From positions 1,736,001 to 1,800,000 of the forward strand of contig NZ_CP063202.1 in assembly GCF_019904235.1 (NCBI RefSeq): a stretch of DNA of 64,000 nucleotides, written 5' to 3'. Made by a program: the position numbers and the translations under genes. A model generated the notes under the pieces. It was not told where the DNA came from and made no database searches. It saw nothing but the letters and a program-made list of their open reading frames with translations. The DNA comes from Erythrobacter sp. SCSIO 43205. GTDB lineage: Bacteria > Pseudomonadota > Alphaproteobacteria > Sphingomonadales > Sphingomonadaceae. Below are positions 19,703 to 29,105 of the stretch, one piece after another. Within the stretch, counting starts at the first letter, position 1. Every line of letters begins with the position of its first letter.

Positions 19703-20461
19703 GTGCACATTTACGCGAATCCCAAGAGATTTCTGGCGCTGGCCAGTTGGATGACGCCGCTTCTGTTTTGGGGCGGGGCTGCGCTTTCGCTTGGCGCGAT
19801 TGCGTGGGGTCTTGTCATGGTGTCGCCTGACCGCTTGATGGGTGAGACGGTGCGTATCATTTTCCTCCATGTGCCCGCCGCCTGGCTGGGCATGGGAGGA
19901 TGGACCGGGATCGCCATGTCAAGCGCTGCCTTGCTGATCTGGAAGCACCCCCTCGCAGGGCTTTCAGCGCGCGCCATTGCACTGCCCGGCATGGTGTTTA
20001 CCGCGATTTGCCTTGTGACGGGTTCCATCTGGGGGCGTCCCACATGGGGCACGTGGTGGGAATGGGATGGACGGCTCACCAGTATGCTGGTGCTACTGTT
20101 CCTTTACGGCGGCTATATCGCGCTTTCTCAGGCGACGCAGCGTGAAGGCGGATCACCCAAAATTCCAGCGATCCTTGGAATTGTTGGCGCGATTATCGTT
20201 CCAATCATCAACCGCTCCGTCGTGTGGTGGAATTCGCTCCACCAACCACCCAGCCTGACCGCTGGTAAAAGCGCAATTGATGCAGAGTATCTGTGGCCTT
20301 TGCTTGTCTCTACGCTCGGCTTTTCGCTGTTGTTTGGTGCGATTGTTCTGATGCGGATGCGCGCACTGATCGCAGAGCAACAGGTCGAAGCGCGCCTGCG
20401 CCGCCGTGCGCTTGATGAAGACGCGCCTGCGCCGCCAAGCGCGGTCGCGGAGACAGCATAA
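19703..20461 (+). CDS. ccmC: Heme exporter protein CcmC
   Basis: A 252-residue membrane protein with six spans and the tryptophan-rich periplasmic motif WGRPTWGTWWEWDGRLTS, flanked by conserved histidines. CcmC loads heme onto the chaperone CcmE in cytochrome c maturation system I. The start is GTG 19703. Its stop overlaps the ccmD start (TAATG). The ccmA and ccmB genes that often precede ccmC are not found upstream here. The C-terminus is Ala/Pro-rich. Confidence 0.95.
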   Translation: MHIYANPKRFLALASWMTPLLFWGGAALSLGAIAWGLVMVSPDRLMGETVRIIFLHVPAAWLGMGGWTGIAMSSAALLIWKHPLAGLSARAIALPGMVFTAICLVTGSIWGRPTWGTWWEWDGRLTSMLVLLFLYGGYIALSQATQREGGSPKIPAILGIVGAIIVPIINRSVVWWNSLHQPPSLTAGKSAIDAEYLWPLLVSTLGFSLLFGAIVLMRMRALIAEQQVEARLRRRALDEDAPAPPSAVAETA

Positions 20462-20601
20462 TGCGTGAGGCGCTTGATCATTGGCCCTTCGTCGTGGGCG
20501 CTTATGCCGTAGGCGGTGTGGCCATGGGATGGCTTATCGCGTGGAGTTACACCGCAATGCGTAAAGCTGAAAAGCGGCGCGAAGAGATGAGGCGTAAATA
20601 A
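20461..20601 (+). CDS. ccmD: Heme exporter protein CcmD
   Basis: A 46-residue protein, short enough to be missed by automatic calls. It begins MREALDHWPFVVGAYAVGG, continues as a single membrane span, and ends in a highly charged tail (KAEKRREEMRRK), as CcmD does. CcmD helps release holo-CcmE from the CcmABC complex. It overlaps the ccmC stop and the ccmE start by one base each (TAATG twice), which supports it as a real gene. Confidence 0.92.
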   Translation: MREALDHWPFVVGAYAVGGVAMGWLIAWSYTAMRKAEKRREEMRRK

Positions 20602-21071
20602 TGGCCCAGATGAAGGCAAAACATCAGCGTATGACCCTTGTGGTGCTGGCGTTGATTGCGGTGGTGGCAGCCGGACTGATTGCAGCCTGGGCGCTGCGAT
20701 CCCAAGCCAATTATTTCTACCTGCCAGAACAAATGGCAGCAGAGCCGCCGGAGGTGGGACAAGCGGTGCGTTTGGGCGGCATGGTGGCCGCTGACAGCAT
20801 CAAGACCGCTGAGGATGGCATTACGGTGAGCTTCCTAGTTACCGGCAACACCGACGACATGATCCCTGTGACTTACAGCGGGATCCTGCCCGATCTGTTT
20901 GTCGAGGGGTCAGGCGTTGTTGCAGAAGGGTCATTGCAGGCCGATGGCACCTTCCTTGCGACCAATCTGCTGGCAAAGCACGATGAGAATTATGTGCCCA
21001 AAGAGCTTGAAGGGCTCGAAGGGCATAAAGCGTCTGAGGAATACGCCGAAACCGTGGCGGGGATGAGTTAA
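20601..21071 (+). CDS. ccmE: Cytochrome c maturation heme chaperone CcmE
   Basis: A 156-residue periplasmic heme chaperone anchored by one N-terminal span (residues about 10-30). The heme-binding His is in LLAKHDENYVPKE, matching the conserved H-x-x-x-Y motif. The OB-fold core contains VRLGGMVAADSIK and VEGSGVVAEGSL. It takes heme from CcmC and passes it to CcmF/H. It starts on the ccmD stop and is followed by ccmF after six bases. Confidence 0.95.
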   Translation: MAQMKAKHQRMTLVVLALIAVVAAGLIAAWALRSQANYFYLPEQMAAEPPEVGQAVRLGGMVAADSIKTAEDGITVSFLVTGNTDDMIPVTYSGILPDLFVEGSGVVAEGSLQADGTFLATNLLAKHDENYVPKELEGLEGHKASEEYAETVAGMS

Positions 21072-21077
21072 ACCGTC

Positions 21078-23072
21078 ATGATCGCAGAACTCGGACACGC
21101 TGCCCTATGGCTCGCAACAGCGCTTGCAGTCTTGCAGATGGTGGGGGGCGCGCTTGGCCTTCGCAACGGTAATGAGGCGATAGTCGCTCTTACACGGCCC
21201 GCTGCTGTCGTGCAGGCGTTTTTGGCGACGCTCTCCTTCCTGTTGCTGCTCTACGCTTTTGCGATCACCGATCTGTCGATCAAGCTTGTTGCAACCAATT
21301 CCCACTCGATGAAGCCGTTTATCTACAAATTGACGGGCACTTGGGGGAACCATGAGGGCTCTATGCTCTTGTGGGTGGCGGTTCTGGCCCTTTCTGGTGG
21401 CCTTCTGGCTGGGCTTGAAAGGCGTCTGCCTGAAAAAACGATGTCAGCAACGCTCAGCGTGCAAGGCTTTGTTGCGCTTGGCTTTTACAGCTTCCTTTTG
21501 CTGTCATCGAACCCGTTTGAACGCCTTCCTGTGCCAGCGGGCGAGGGATCGGGATTGAACCCGCTCTTGCAGGATATTGGCCTCGCGATCCATCCGCCCA
21601 CGCTATACATCGGCTATGTTGGTCTGTCTGTCGCGTTTAGCCTTTGCATGGGCGCATTGATCACGCGCCAGGTGACGCCTGATTTTGCGAAGGTCATGCG
21701 GCCGTGGGTGCTGGCTGCTTGGGTGTTTCTCACATTCGGCATCACCGCTGGCTCTTACTGGGCTTATTATGAGCTTGGCTGGGGCGGTTGGTGGTTCTGG
21801 GATCCGGTTGAAAACGCCTCCCTCATGCCGTGGCTTGCGGCGACGGCATTGCTCCATTCTGTAAGCGTTCTGGCTGCGCGCGATGCTTTACGAACGTGGA
21901 CGATCATGCTGGGCGTTCTTGCCTTTTCCATGTCAATGCTCGGCACTTTCCTTGTTCGCTCTGGCGTTATCACCAGCGTGCACGCCTTCGCGGTCGATCC
22001 TGAGCGGGGGAGCTTCATCCTCGCGCTGCTTGGCCTTTATATCGGCGGGGCGCTTGTCATCTTTGCCATGCGGGCAGGGTATATCGCCGAAGGCAAACGC
22101 TTCACCGCGACAAGCCGCGAGGGAGCGCTTGTCTTCAACAATGTGATGCTGTCCGCGATCCTTGCGATTGTGCTGCTGGGCACGCTTTATCCGGTCTTCA
22201 CTGAAGTTTTCGATGTGCGCGTTTCGGTCGGCCCGCCCTATTTCAACCCAGCAAGCGCCATTTTCGCAATCCCGATGTTCATGGTGATGGCGGTGGGGCC
22301 GCTTCTGCGGTGGAAAGACGATAAGCCTGCGCGCATCCAGTTCGAGGTGCTGCTGCTCGCAAGCATCGCCATCACCGTGATTGCGCTCGTTGCGTTCTTT
22401 GGCAGCTATGACATTCTCCCGCTGCTCGGTCTTGCATTTGCAGCAGCGCTGGGTGTTGCCTCGCTTCTGCCACTGCGCGGTCGAAAACTCTCCCGCGTTC
22501 CCACCGCCACCTGGGGTATGGTGATGGCCCATTTTGGCGTTGCGGTCGCATTGTTTGGCATGGCAAGCGAAAGCGCCTTTACCTCCGAAAGGCTCGCAGC
22601 GGTGTCTTCCGGCGGGCAAGAGCAGGTCGGCGAATGGACCATCGAGCTGCAAAGCGTCGATCCGATCGCAGGCCCGAACTGGACCGCAATCGAGGCGCGC
22701 ATTATCGCCACGCGCGGTGATGGAGACGGCGTTCTTCTCACCCCGCAAGCGCGCAATTTCTGGGCACCGACACAAGCCACCAGCGAAAGCGCTCTGCTGA
22801 CCACTTGGGATGGCCAGTTGTACGCTGTGATCGGTGATCAGGCGGGCGTTGATGCCAATGGCAACCCGCGTTGGCAATTACGGGTGTGGTGGAAGCCGTT
22901 TGTGACTTTCATCTGGTATGGCGGCCTCATGATTGCCTTTGGCGGTATTCTCTCGATTATCGGGCGGCTGCAGGTCGATCTTAAGCGGCGTTCCGTGACC
23001 AAACGCGGCAATCAACGCCGCGAGGATGCTGCCGCCCTCGCTGGTGGAACCGCGCCGGAGCCCGCTGAATAA
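21078..23072 (+). CDS. ccmF: Cytochrome c heme lyase subunit CcmF
   Basis: A 664-residue protein with many membrane spans, the core of the heme lyase that attaches heme to the CXXCH of apocytochrome c. The WWD motif is GGWWFWDPVENASLMPWL. Conserved histidine regions are FIYKLTGTWGNHEGSMLLW and GLAIHPPTLYIGYVG. The large periplasmic domain lies near the C-terminus, before the last span. The length is normal for the family. Its stop overlaps the start of ccmG. Confidence 0.97.
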   Translation: MIAELGHAALWLATALAVLQMVGGALGLRNGNEAIVALTRPAAVVQAFLATLSFLLLLYAFAITDLSIKLVATNSHSMKPFIYKLTGTWGNHEGSMLLWVAVLALSGGLLAGLERRLPEKTMSATLSVQGFVALGFYSFLLLSSNPFERLPVPAGEGSGLNPLLQDIGLAIHPPTLYIGYVGLSVAFSLCMGALITRQVTPDFAKVMRPWVLAAWVFLTFGITAGSYWAYYELGWGGWWFWDPVENASLMPWLAATALLHSVSVLAARDALRTWTIMLGVLAFSMSMLGTFLVRSGVITSVHAFAVDPERGSFILALLGLYIGGALVIFAMRAGYIAEGKRFTATSREGALVFNNVMLSAILAIVLLGTLYPVFTEVFDVRVSVGPPYFNPASAIFAIPMFMVMAVGPLLRWKDDKPARIQFEVLLLASIAITVIALVAFFGSYDILPLLGLAFAAALGVASLLPLRGRKLSRVPTATWGMVMAHFGVAVALFGMASESAFTSERLAAVSSGGQEQVGEWTIELQSVDPIAGPNWTAIEARIIATRGDGDGVLLTPQARNFWAPTQATSESALLTTWDGQLYAVIGDQAGVDANGNPRWQLRVWWKPFVTFIWYGGLMIAFGGILSIIGRLQVDLKRRSVTKRGNQRREDAAALAGGTAPEPAE

Positions 23073-23596
23073 TGCGCCTTATCTACCTCATCCCATTAGC
23101 ACTCTTCCTCTTTTTTGCAGGGGTGGCCGGCTATCAGCTGACCCAGCCAAAGGATGTAAACATCCCCTCGCAGATGATTGAACGCGAGCTTCCCGATTTT
23201 GCGCTTGAACCGGCGCTTGAAGGGATGCCCGGGGCGTCGCGCGCGGACTTTATCGGTGGCAAGCCCAAGCTTCTTAATATCTGGGCAAGCTGGTGTGTGC
23301 CTTGCATCGCAGAGGCGCCGCACCTTGAGCGCCTGCGCCAAGAAGGCGTGGAAATCATCGGCGTTGCGGTACGCGACCGACCAGAGGCGGTTGAGGGCTT
23401 CCTTGCTCGTTATGGCAATCCCTACACCCGCATCGGCGCAGATGACATTTCCGAGCTGATGCTGGAAATTGGCGCATCGGGTGTGCCGGAAACCTATGTA
23501 ATCGATGCTGCTGGAAACATCCGATACCAACACATTGGCGACATTCGTGAAAACCACGTTGAAATGCTGCTTGAAAAACTGGAGGAAGCAGCGTGA
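23072..23596 (+). CDS. ccmG: Periplasmic thiol:disulfide oxidoreductase CcmG/DsbE
   Basis: A 174-residue membrane-tethered thioredoxin-fold protein. One N-terminal span is followed by the active site WASWCVPC (CVPC). The cis-proline region is GASGVPETYVID. CcmG reduces the heme-binding cysteines of apocytochrome c in the periplasm. Start and stop both overlap neighbouring ccm genes, so translation is coupled along the operon. Confidence 0.95.
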   Translation: MRLIYLIPLALFLFFAGVAGYQLTQPKDVNIPSQMIERELPDFALEPALEGMPGASRADFIGGKPKLLNIWASWCVPCIAEAPHLERLRQEGVEIIGVAVRDRPEAVEGFLARYGNPYTRIGADDISELMLEIGASGVPETYVIDAAGNIRYQHIGDIRENHVEMLLEKLEEAA

Positions 23597-24018
23597 TGCG
23601 TTTTCTGTTGGCCTTGATCGCCCTCATCGCGGCCCCGATTTACGCGCAAAGCTCAATGCCGCCTGCGCCTTACGCCTATACTCAGCTGGATGATCCTGTG
23701 CTCGAAGCTGAGGCTGCGGCACTCATGGAAACGCTGCGATGCCTCAAATGCCAGTCTCAGAGTATTGCCGATAGCGATGCGCCTATGGCTGGCGATATGC
23801 GCCATCAGGTCCGTTCGCGCCTGCTCGCTGGCGAAAGCCCCGAAGAAGTGCGCGATTGGCTGACGCAGCGCTATGGCGATTATGTGAGCTATGAGCCCAC
23901 GGTCAGTTCTACGACCTGGCCCCTTTTCGCCATCCCAGTGCTGTTACTCCTTATCGTTGGCGCAGTGCTCTTGCGCAGGCTTGGTAAGCGGTCTTCTGGC
24001 TCGGAAGGGAGCGCGTAA
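23596..24018 (+). CDS. ccmH: Cytochrome c-type biogenesis protein CcmH (CycL)
   Basis: A 140-residue protein with a signal peptide (ending APIYAQ), the LRCLKCQSQSI motif (LRCxxC) and a C-terminal membrane span (LFAIPVLLLLIVGAVLL). The cysteine pair exchanges disulfides with apocytochrome c and CcmG. ATG 23596 overlaps the ccmG stop; an in-frame GTG one codon earlier is less likely. The stop overlaps the next gene. Confidence 0.95.
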   Translation: MRFLLALIALIAAPIYAQSSMPPAPYAYTQLDDPVLEAEAAALMETLRCLKCQSQSIADSDAPMAGDMRHQVRSRLLAGESPEEVRDWLTQRYGDYVSYEPTVSSTTWPLFAIPVLLLLIVGAVLLRRLGKRSSGSEGSA

Positions 24019-24659
24019 TGGATCAATGGCTCGCGATCCTCGCGCTTGCGCTGGTAAGCTTTGCGATTGCCGCGTTTTACCTGCGGATGCCCCGCCAAGG
24101 TTTTGCCGTATTCGGGGCAGCGCTCCTGTTCGGGCTCGTTGGCTACAGCTGGGTGGGCTCTCCGGGTCAGTCTGGCAGTCCCAAACAACCACAAGTTCAG
24201 GCCGAACAGGAATCGGGCGAAGCGATGGTCGAGGCGCGCCGGGCGCTGTTCGATCCGACGACGGCCAAGCCTGATTACCTCACGCTGTCCGATGGCTTCG
24301 CCCGTCGCGGCAAGTTTGACGATGCCGCGGGCCTCTTGCGCCAGGGTCTTCGCGAAAACCCCGATCACCTCGAAGGTTGGCTTGCGCTTGGCATGGCTCT
24401 CACTGGCCATGCGGAGGGCTTCGTCACGCCAGCGGCCAATTATGCCTATGGAAAAGCGCGGGAAATTGACCCCAGCAATCCGGGTCCGGACTTCTTCCTC
24501 GGCACTTCGCTGGTGCAGACTGGACAGATCGTCGCCGGGCGCAAGGTGTGGGGGCGCCTGCTTGAAAATTCGCCCGACGATGCTCCGTGGAAGGCTGAAA
24601 TTGAGCGCCGGGTCGAGCGGCTCGATGAAATGATCGCCAATGCGCCCATGCTGCAATAG
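24018..24659 (+). CDS. CcmI/CycH-like TPR protein of cytochrome c maturation
   Basis: A 213-residue protein with two N-terminal membrane spans (about residues 4-20 and 29-47) and a periplasmic domain with TPR-like helical repeats (FDDAAGLLRQGLRENPDHLEGWLALG). Proteins of this type, called CcmI, CycH or the C-terminal part of E. coli CcmH, hold apocytochrome c for the heme lyase. Its overlap with ccmH and its position at the end of the operon support this. It is shorter than Rhodobacter CcmI, with a short TPR part. Confidence 0.85.
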   Translation: MDQWLAILALALVSFAIAAFYLRMPRQGFAVFGAALLFGLVGYSWVGSPGQSGSPKQPQVQAEQESGEAMVEARRALFDPTTAKPDYLTLSDGFARRGKFDDAAGLLRQGLRENPDHLEGWLALGMALTGHAEGFVTPAANYAYGKAREIDPSNPGPDFFLGTSLVQTGQIVAGRKVWGRLLENSPDDAPWKAEIERRVERLDEMIANAPMLQ

Positions 24660-24781
24660 GTGCAGACGATAGGCGCGATGTTGCAGGTGCGAAGCCGCAG
24701 TGGTAATGGCGGGCGCCTTACGCGGGTTCAGAGCGCTCTGAGTCCCACACACCGGGTCACCGAACGGGACAATCGCACACG

Positions 24782-26719
24782 ATGAGCGAAACCTCAGCAA
24801 CAGCGGAACATTCCTCATTGGATACGCATTCCAGCGGCCACGCGCATGGCGGTTCGAAAGCCGCTTTGGCGGTGGGCGCGATTGGCATTGTTTTCGGCGA
24901 TATTGGTACAAGCCCGCTTTACGCCTTTCGCGAAACCTTCGCTGGCACGGCCAATGTCGCGATTGATCGGATGCACGTGCTCGGCGTGGTCAGCCTCATC
25001 TTCTGGTCGATGCTGCTTGTGGTGGCGATCCAATATGTGACGATCCTCATGCGCGCCGACAACAAGGGGCAGGGCGGGTCGCTCGCTCTCGTGGCGCTGC
25101 TTTCCCGGCATATGGGCAAGTCTTCCTATGGCTGGTTGGTGGTGCTTCTCGGCGTTTTTGCGACATCACTTTTCTACGGCGACTCGATGATTACGCCCGC
25201 AATTTCCGTGCTTTCTGCGGTTGAAGGGCTCACCGTCGTCGATCAGGGGTTACAACAATATGTGATCCCCATCGCGCTTGGCCTGCTCGTCTTTCTCTTC
25301 ATGCTTCAGGCGCGCGGGACAGCAAAAGTTGGCGCGCTGTTTGCCCCGGTTATGATCGTCTGGTTCACTGTCTTGGCTGGCCTTGGCGGGTGGCAGATCA
25401 TCCAGAACCCGGACATCTTGTGGGCGCTGAACCCCTATTACGCGGTCATGTTTTTCGTGACCGATGGCTTCGTCGCTTTCCTCGCCTTGGGTGCGGTTGT
25501 GCTTGCGGTGACAGGTTCAGAGGCGCTGTATTCGGACATGGGGCATTTTGGCCGGGGGCCAATGCGCCTTTCGTGGTTCGGCTTTGTCATGCCGTGCCTT
25601 CTTCTCAACTATTTCGGACAAGGCGCGCTTATCGCCGGGCTGCCTGCTGAAGAAGCCGCAGTGGTGGTGCAGAGCCCGTTCTTCCTGCTTGCCAGCGAAG
25701 AATGGCGCTTGCCGCTGGTATTCCTTGCAACCGTGGCGACCTTTATCGCGAGCCAGGCGGTGATTTCGGGCGCGTTCTCAATCACCCATCAGGCGGTGCA
25801 AATGGGCTTTATGCCGCGCCTCTCGATCCTTCACACCAGCGAGACCGAAGGCGGTCAGATTTACATTCCCGTCGTTAACTGGGCGCTGATGGTGGCGGTG
25901 ATTCTGCTGGTGCTCACTTTCCAAAGCTCGTCCAACCTCGCCTCCGCCTACGGGATCGCAGTGACTGGGGCGGTGACGATTGATACGCTTTTGATGGGCC
26001 TTCTTTTCGTCAGCGTGTGGAAGTGGAAATGGTGGTACGCAGCGCCCGTGGTGCTCCTCTTCCTGATCGTGGATGGCGCTTATTTCGCAGCCAACCTTAC
26101 CAAGATCCCCGACGGCGGTTGGTTCCCTCTGGTGGTGGGCTTTGTCGCATTTACTTTCCTGACGACCTGGGCGCGGGGCAGAAAGCTTATGCGCGCAAGG
26201 ATGAGCGAGGGAAGCCTGCCGATTGAGATTTTCGCCAAATCGGCCAAGAATTCCGCGCTGCGCGTGCCCGGCACCGCGATCTTCATGGCCAGCAGTCAAG
26301 CCGGTGTCCCGTCTGCGCTGCTCCACAATATCAAGCACAATAAGGTGCTGCACGAGCGCGTCGTGATCTTGACGGTTGATATTCAGGACGAGCCCTATGT
26401 CGATCCGGACAAGCGGTGCGAATACACCGATATGGGCGATGGCTTTTACCGTGCGGTGCTGCGCTATGGCTTTATGGAAGAGACGGACGTGCCTGAGGGC
26501 CTTAAGGGCATGGGGCTTTATTGCGGTGGCCAGTTCGACATGATGCACACCAGCTTCTTCCTTTCGCGCCAGACCTTGCTGGCGAGCGACAAGCCGGGGA
26601 TGCCAATCTGGCGCGAGAAGATCTTCGCTTGGATGCTGAGGAATTCGGCAAGCGCGATGGACTTCTTCAAACTGCCCACAAACCGCGTGGTGGAGCTTGG
26701 CAGTCAGGTTGAGATTTAG
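24782..26719 (+). CDS. kup: Kup-type potassium transporter
   Basis: A 645-residue member of the KUP/HAK/KT family, low-affinity K+ uptake coupled to protons. The family N-terminus is clear ([20 protein letters not shown]), as is YADMGHFG-like [16 protein letters not shown]. Twelve hydrophobic spans fill residues about 27-440, followed by a soluble C-terminal domain. A His- and Ser-rich N-terminal tail of about 28 residues precedes the first span. The 122 bases upstream show no recognised regulatory element. A small gene follows after 28 bases. Confidence 0.95.
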   Translation: MSETSATAEHSSLDTHSSGHAHGGSKAALAVGAIGIVFGDIGTSPLYAFRETFAGTANVAIDRMHVLGVVSLIFWSMLLVVAIQYVTILMRADNKGQGGSLALVALLSRHMGKSSYGWLVVLLGVFATSLFYGDSMITPAISVLSAVEGLTVVDQGLQQYVIPIALGLLVFLFMLQARGTAKVGALFAPVMIVWFTVLAGLGGWQIIQNPDILWALNPYYAVMFFVTDGFVAFLALGAVVLAVTGSEALYSDMGHFGRGPMRLSWFGFVMPCLLLNYFGQGALIAGLPAEEAAVVVQSPFFLLASEEWRLPLVFLATVATFIASQAVISGAFSITHQAVQMGFMPRLSILHTSETEGGQIYIPVVNWALMVAVILLVLTFQSSSNLASAYGIAVTGAVTIDTLLMGLLFVSVWKWKWWYAAPVVLLFLIVDGAYFAANLTKIPDGGWFPLVVGFVAFTFLTTWARGRKLMRARMSEGSLPIEIFAKSAKNSALRVPGTAIFMASSQAGVPSALLHNIKHNKVLHERVVILTVDIQDEPYVDPDKRCEYTDMGDGFYRAVLRYGFMEETDVPEGLKGMGLYCGGQFDMMHTSFFLSRQTLLASDKPGMPIWREKIFAWMLRNSASAMDFFKLPTNRVVELGSQVEI

Positions 26720-26747
26720 AGCTGCGCGTTGGCACAGGGGAGCCGCA

Positions 26748-26975
26748 ATGCCCACCAAAGTCGATTTCAAACGCACCGTGCGCGATCACGCCAAGCTTGA
26801 GGGGGAGGCGACCATCAGCATTGGCACAACCACCTTCACCGGCGATGGTGACAGGCTGTTCTTGAACTTCAAGGACGTCGGTATTCTCTTCAGCCACGAA
26901 GACGCCGAGGACTTTCTGAAAGCCGCGATGAACGCCTATTTGCGGCTCGGTTACGGCGCAGAAGGTGGCGCTTAG
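26748..26975 (+). CDS. Small conserved-looking protein of unknown function
   Basis: A 75-residue soluble protein I do not recognise. It has a regular alternating sequence that suggests a small beta-sheet followed by a helix (SHEDAEDFLKAAMNAYLRLG). No cysteines, signal peptide or membrane span are seen. ATG 26748 has the good ribosome site GGGGAG seven bases upstream, which is why it is preferred over the open frame from 26697. It probably shares a transcript with kup and overlaps the convergent peptidase gene by four bases. Confidence 0.7.
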   Translation: MPTKVDFKRTVRDHAKLEGEATISIGTTTFTGDGDRLFLNFKDVGILFSHEDAEDFLKAAMNAYLRLGYGAEGGA

Positions 26976-28327
26976 TCGCTTGGGATCATCGTGATCGCCG
27001 TTTGCCGCCCATGCAGAAACCTCACGCTCTCCCCATCGAAAAACGCATCTTCCTCGGTGCGGAAATCCACGCGTTGTCCGCCCCATTCCGGCACCGCTGA
27101 ATAGCTGGTCAGCTCAATCGCCCAGGCGGTGTTGGCGCGAAGTGTATCTTCCCCGCGCGGGTCCGCCTCCTGATTGTCCCAAAAGCCGATCGCGGTGCCT
27201 GCGCCGTGCCCGTGAAAGCCGATGGGGTGCGAATAGATCGACGGGTCGAGCCCTTCCGCAATCGCCTCTGCGCGGGCACGGGCGAGGATTTCATTACCCG
27301 AAAGTCCCGTTCTCATGTGACTTATGAGGATGTCCTGCACCCGGTTGGAATTGGTGAGGCCCTGCTGCAATCCCGCGGGCACTTCGGTTTCGCCGGGTTT
27401 CAGGACGTAGCCCAAATGCTGGTTATCGGTGTTGAGGCGAAGGTAGGTCAGCCCCAAGTCGGTCCACAAAAGATCACCCGGCATAATCACCGTATCGCCC
27501 GACAGGATGCCTTCCTCACCCTCGCGCTGGAGGCCGAAGCTGGGGTGGAACCATGGGGTGATCCCTAGGTCTTGAATACGCTTGCGATACCACCACTGCA
27601 CCTCGCGCGTGGTTGTCACGCCCGGAGTGATCACTTTGCGCGACATCGCCTCTGAAATCAGCTGATGGGCAAGGGCGACCAGCGCCCGGTATTGCACGAC
27701 CTCTTCGCTCGTGCGCGTCTCCAGCCAGCGCACCGCAAGCCGCTCGCCGGAGACAATCCGCTCGCGGTATTCGGGGGCGAGGGCCGTCATCATCGCATCA
27801 TACTGGCTCTTGGTCATGCCATCGGCAAAGCGGGTCGTAGCAGAGACGTTGATCGCGATATTTGCCGGGTCGCGCGCCGCGATAATGTCGGCCAGTGCTG
27901 CCCATTGGTCCGGCTGTTCATCTGGTTCCCAAGCGGGCTCGAACAGTCCGGCAAGGCCATAACGGCTGACGGTAAGGCGTTCGATGTCCTCTCCTGCACC
28001 GGGGTCAAAGAACACCAGAATTGTCCGCCGCCTTGCGTTGAAGCTTTTGGCATCAAGCATGGTGGCGATCACTGGCTCTTCGAAATATTCGCGCGCCATG
28101 ATGACCCACATGGCAATCCCCTCTTCGCGCATTAGCTTGGGAATGAGGGTGTTGAGCCGGTTGGCGAGCCTTGCGTCGATTATGTCGGCGCGGCTCTCAA
28201 GCGGCAATATCGCCGCAGGCTCTACGCGCGGGTCGCCTTCAGCAAAGGTGATCGGGCCATGGGTGTCGGCAAGCGCCGGAGCGCTCAAAATAGCGGCCAA
28301 ACCGATGAGCAGTTGGGCAAATTTCAT
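26972..28327 (-). CDS. Exported M24-family metallopeptidase (Xaa-Pro aminopeptidase-like)
   Basis: A 451-residue protein with a signal peptide ending at about residue 20 (SAPALA). The C-terminal pita-bread domain carries the five metal ligands of the M24 family: two Asp in LWTDLGLTYLRLNTD (spaced 11 apart), His in IGFHGHGAGTAIG, and Glu in AIELTSYS and VDFRTEEDAF. Known relatives remove residues before proline; the export signal suggests periplasmic action. ATG 28327 is chosen because it gives the signal peptide and fits the eight-base gap to the upstream gene. It is the last gene of the minus-strand block. Confidence 0.87.
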   Translation of the reverse strand: MKFAQLLIGLAAILSAPALADTHGPITFAEGDPRVEPAAILPLESRADIIDARLANRLNTLIPKLMREEGIAMWVIMAREYFEEPVIATMLDAKSFNARRRTILVFFDPGAGEDIERLTVSRYGLAGLFEPAWEPDEQPDQWAALADIIAARDPANIAINVSATTRFADGMTKSQYDAMMTALAPEYRERIVSGERLAVRWLETRTSEEVVQYRALVALAHQLISEAMSRKVITPGVTTTREVQWWYRKRIQDLGITPWFHPSFGLQREGEEGILSGDTVIMPGDLLWTDLGLTYLRLNTDNQHLGYVLKPGETEVPAGLQQGLTNSNRVQDILISHMRTGLSGNEILARARAEAIAEGLDPSIYSHPIGFHGHGAGTAIGFWDNQEADPRGEDTLRANTAWAIELTSYSAVPEWGGQRVDFRTEEDAFFDGESVRFLHGRQTAITMIPSD

Positions 28328-28334
28328 TGCTGGC

Positions 28335-28982
28335 TTAACTCTTGGCTTCATCCTCATCATCATCGCCTTCGTTCTGGCCCACATCAAGCCCGTGCTTCAA
28401 GAGCATGGGTAGCTGGGTGAAGGTGAAGAGGAAAGTGAGGGGGAGAAACACCCAGAGCTTTGCCCAAAGCCAGCCTTCAAAGTCGAGATAAGCACGCAGG
28501 GCTTCGTTGAATCCGGCAAGCAGGAGAAAGAAGACCCCCCAATTGCGCGACAGTTTAAGCCAGCCTTCCTCAGAGAGCCCCTCGAACGCTGCTTCGAGCA
28601 GGATTTTGAGGAGCGCGCGGCCTGTAAAGAACCCGGCGAGTAAGGCTATGCCGAAGCCTGCGTAGATGATCGTGGGTTTGAGTTGCACAAACACCGGATC
28701 GCCAAAAAAGATGGTGAGAGCGCCGAAGCCAACGATCAATGCAGTGGAGAGCCACAGCATAGGTGAGACTTTGCCAAGCTTGAACTTGGAGAAAAGGAGC
28801 GCGGCGACGGCTGCGACCATAAAGGCGCCCGTGCCGTAGATGATCGCGAGGAGCTCGCCCGCCGCATTGGGCTCTGCTGGCGCGTTAAAGCGGTAGACGC
28901 CGAGGAAAACGAGCAAGGGGCCATAATCGACCGCCACGTTGAGCCAGCCTGAGCCTTGGGGTTTTGTGTCTGTCTCGCTCAT
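28335..28982 (-). CDS. yciB: Inner membrane septation protein A (YciB/IspZ family)
   Basis: A 215-residue polytopic protein with five to six hydrophobic spans and the family segments DYGPLLVFLGVY, KPTIIYAGFG and LSRNWGVFFLLLAGFNEALR. In enterobacteria YciB interacts with division and elongation proteins and helps envelope integrity; its molecular action is not settled. The C-terminus is very acidic (EGDDDEDEAKS). It lies between ftsY and the M24 peptidase, separated from ftsY by a palindromic repeat. Confidence 0.92.
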   Translation of the reverse strand: MSETDTKPQGSGWLNVAVDYGPLLVFLGVYRFNAPAEPNAAGELLAIIYGTGAFMVAAVAALLFSKFKLGKVSPMLWLSTALIVGFGALTIFFGDPVFVQLKPTIIYAGFGIALLAGFFTGRALLKILLEAAFEGLSEEGWLKLSRNWGVFFLLLAGFNEALRAYLDFEGWLWAKLWVFLPLTFLFTFTQLPMLLKHGLDVGQNEGDDDEDEAKS

Positions 28983-28996
28983 TTAACTCTCTTTTT

Positions 28997-29102
28997 CGTC
29001 ATTGCGAGGAGCCGCAGGCGACGAAGCAATCCATGGACCTATTTCAAATCAGAGGGCGCGGGGTCATGGATTGCCGCGCGGCTCCGCCGCTCGCAATGAC
29101 GA
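28997..29102. repeat. Imperfect palindromic intergenic repeat (REP/MITE-like)
   Basis: A 106-base element fills almost the whole gap between yciB and ftsY. Its arms TCGTCATTGCGAG (28997-29009) and CTCGCAATGACGA (29090-29102) are perfect complements. The similarity continues inwards (GCAATCCATGGA against TCATGGATTGC), so it can fold into one long interrupted hairpin. Sequences starting CGTCATTGCGAG are known as scattered palindromes in several bacterial genomes. It holds no gene. In the transcript it would form a strong structure between ftsY and yciB. Confidence 0.85.
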
Positions 29103-29105
29103 AGT

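Noticed and set aside
21933..22877. Long minus-strand open frame inside ccmF
   Set aside because: Antisense shadow of a clear gene, with an implausibly charged and His/Arg-rich sequence.
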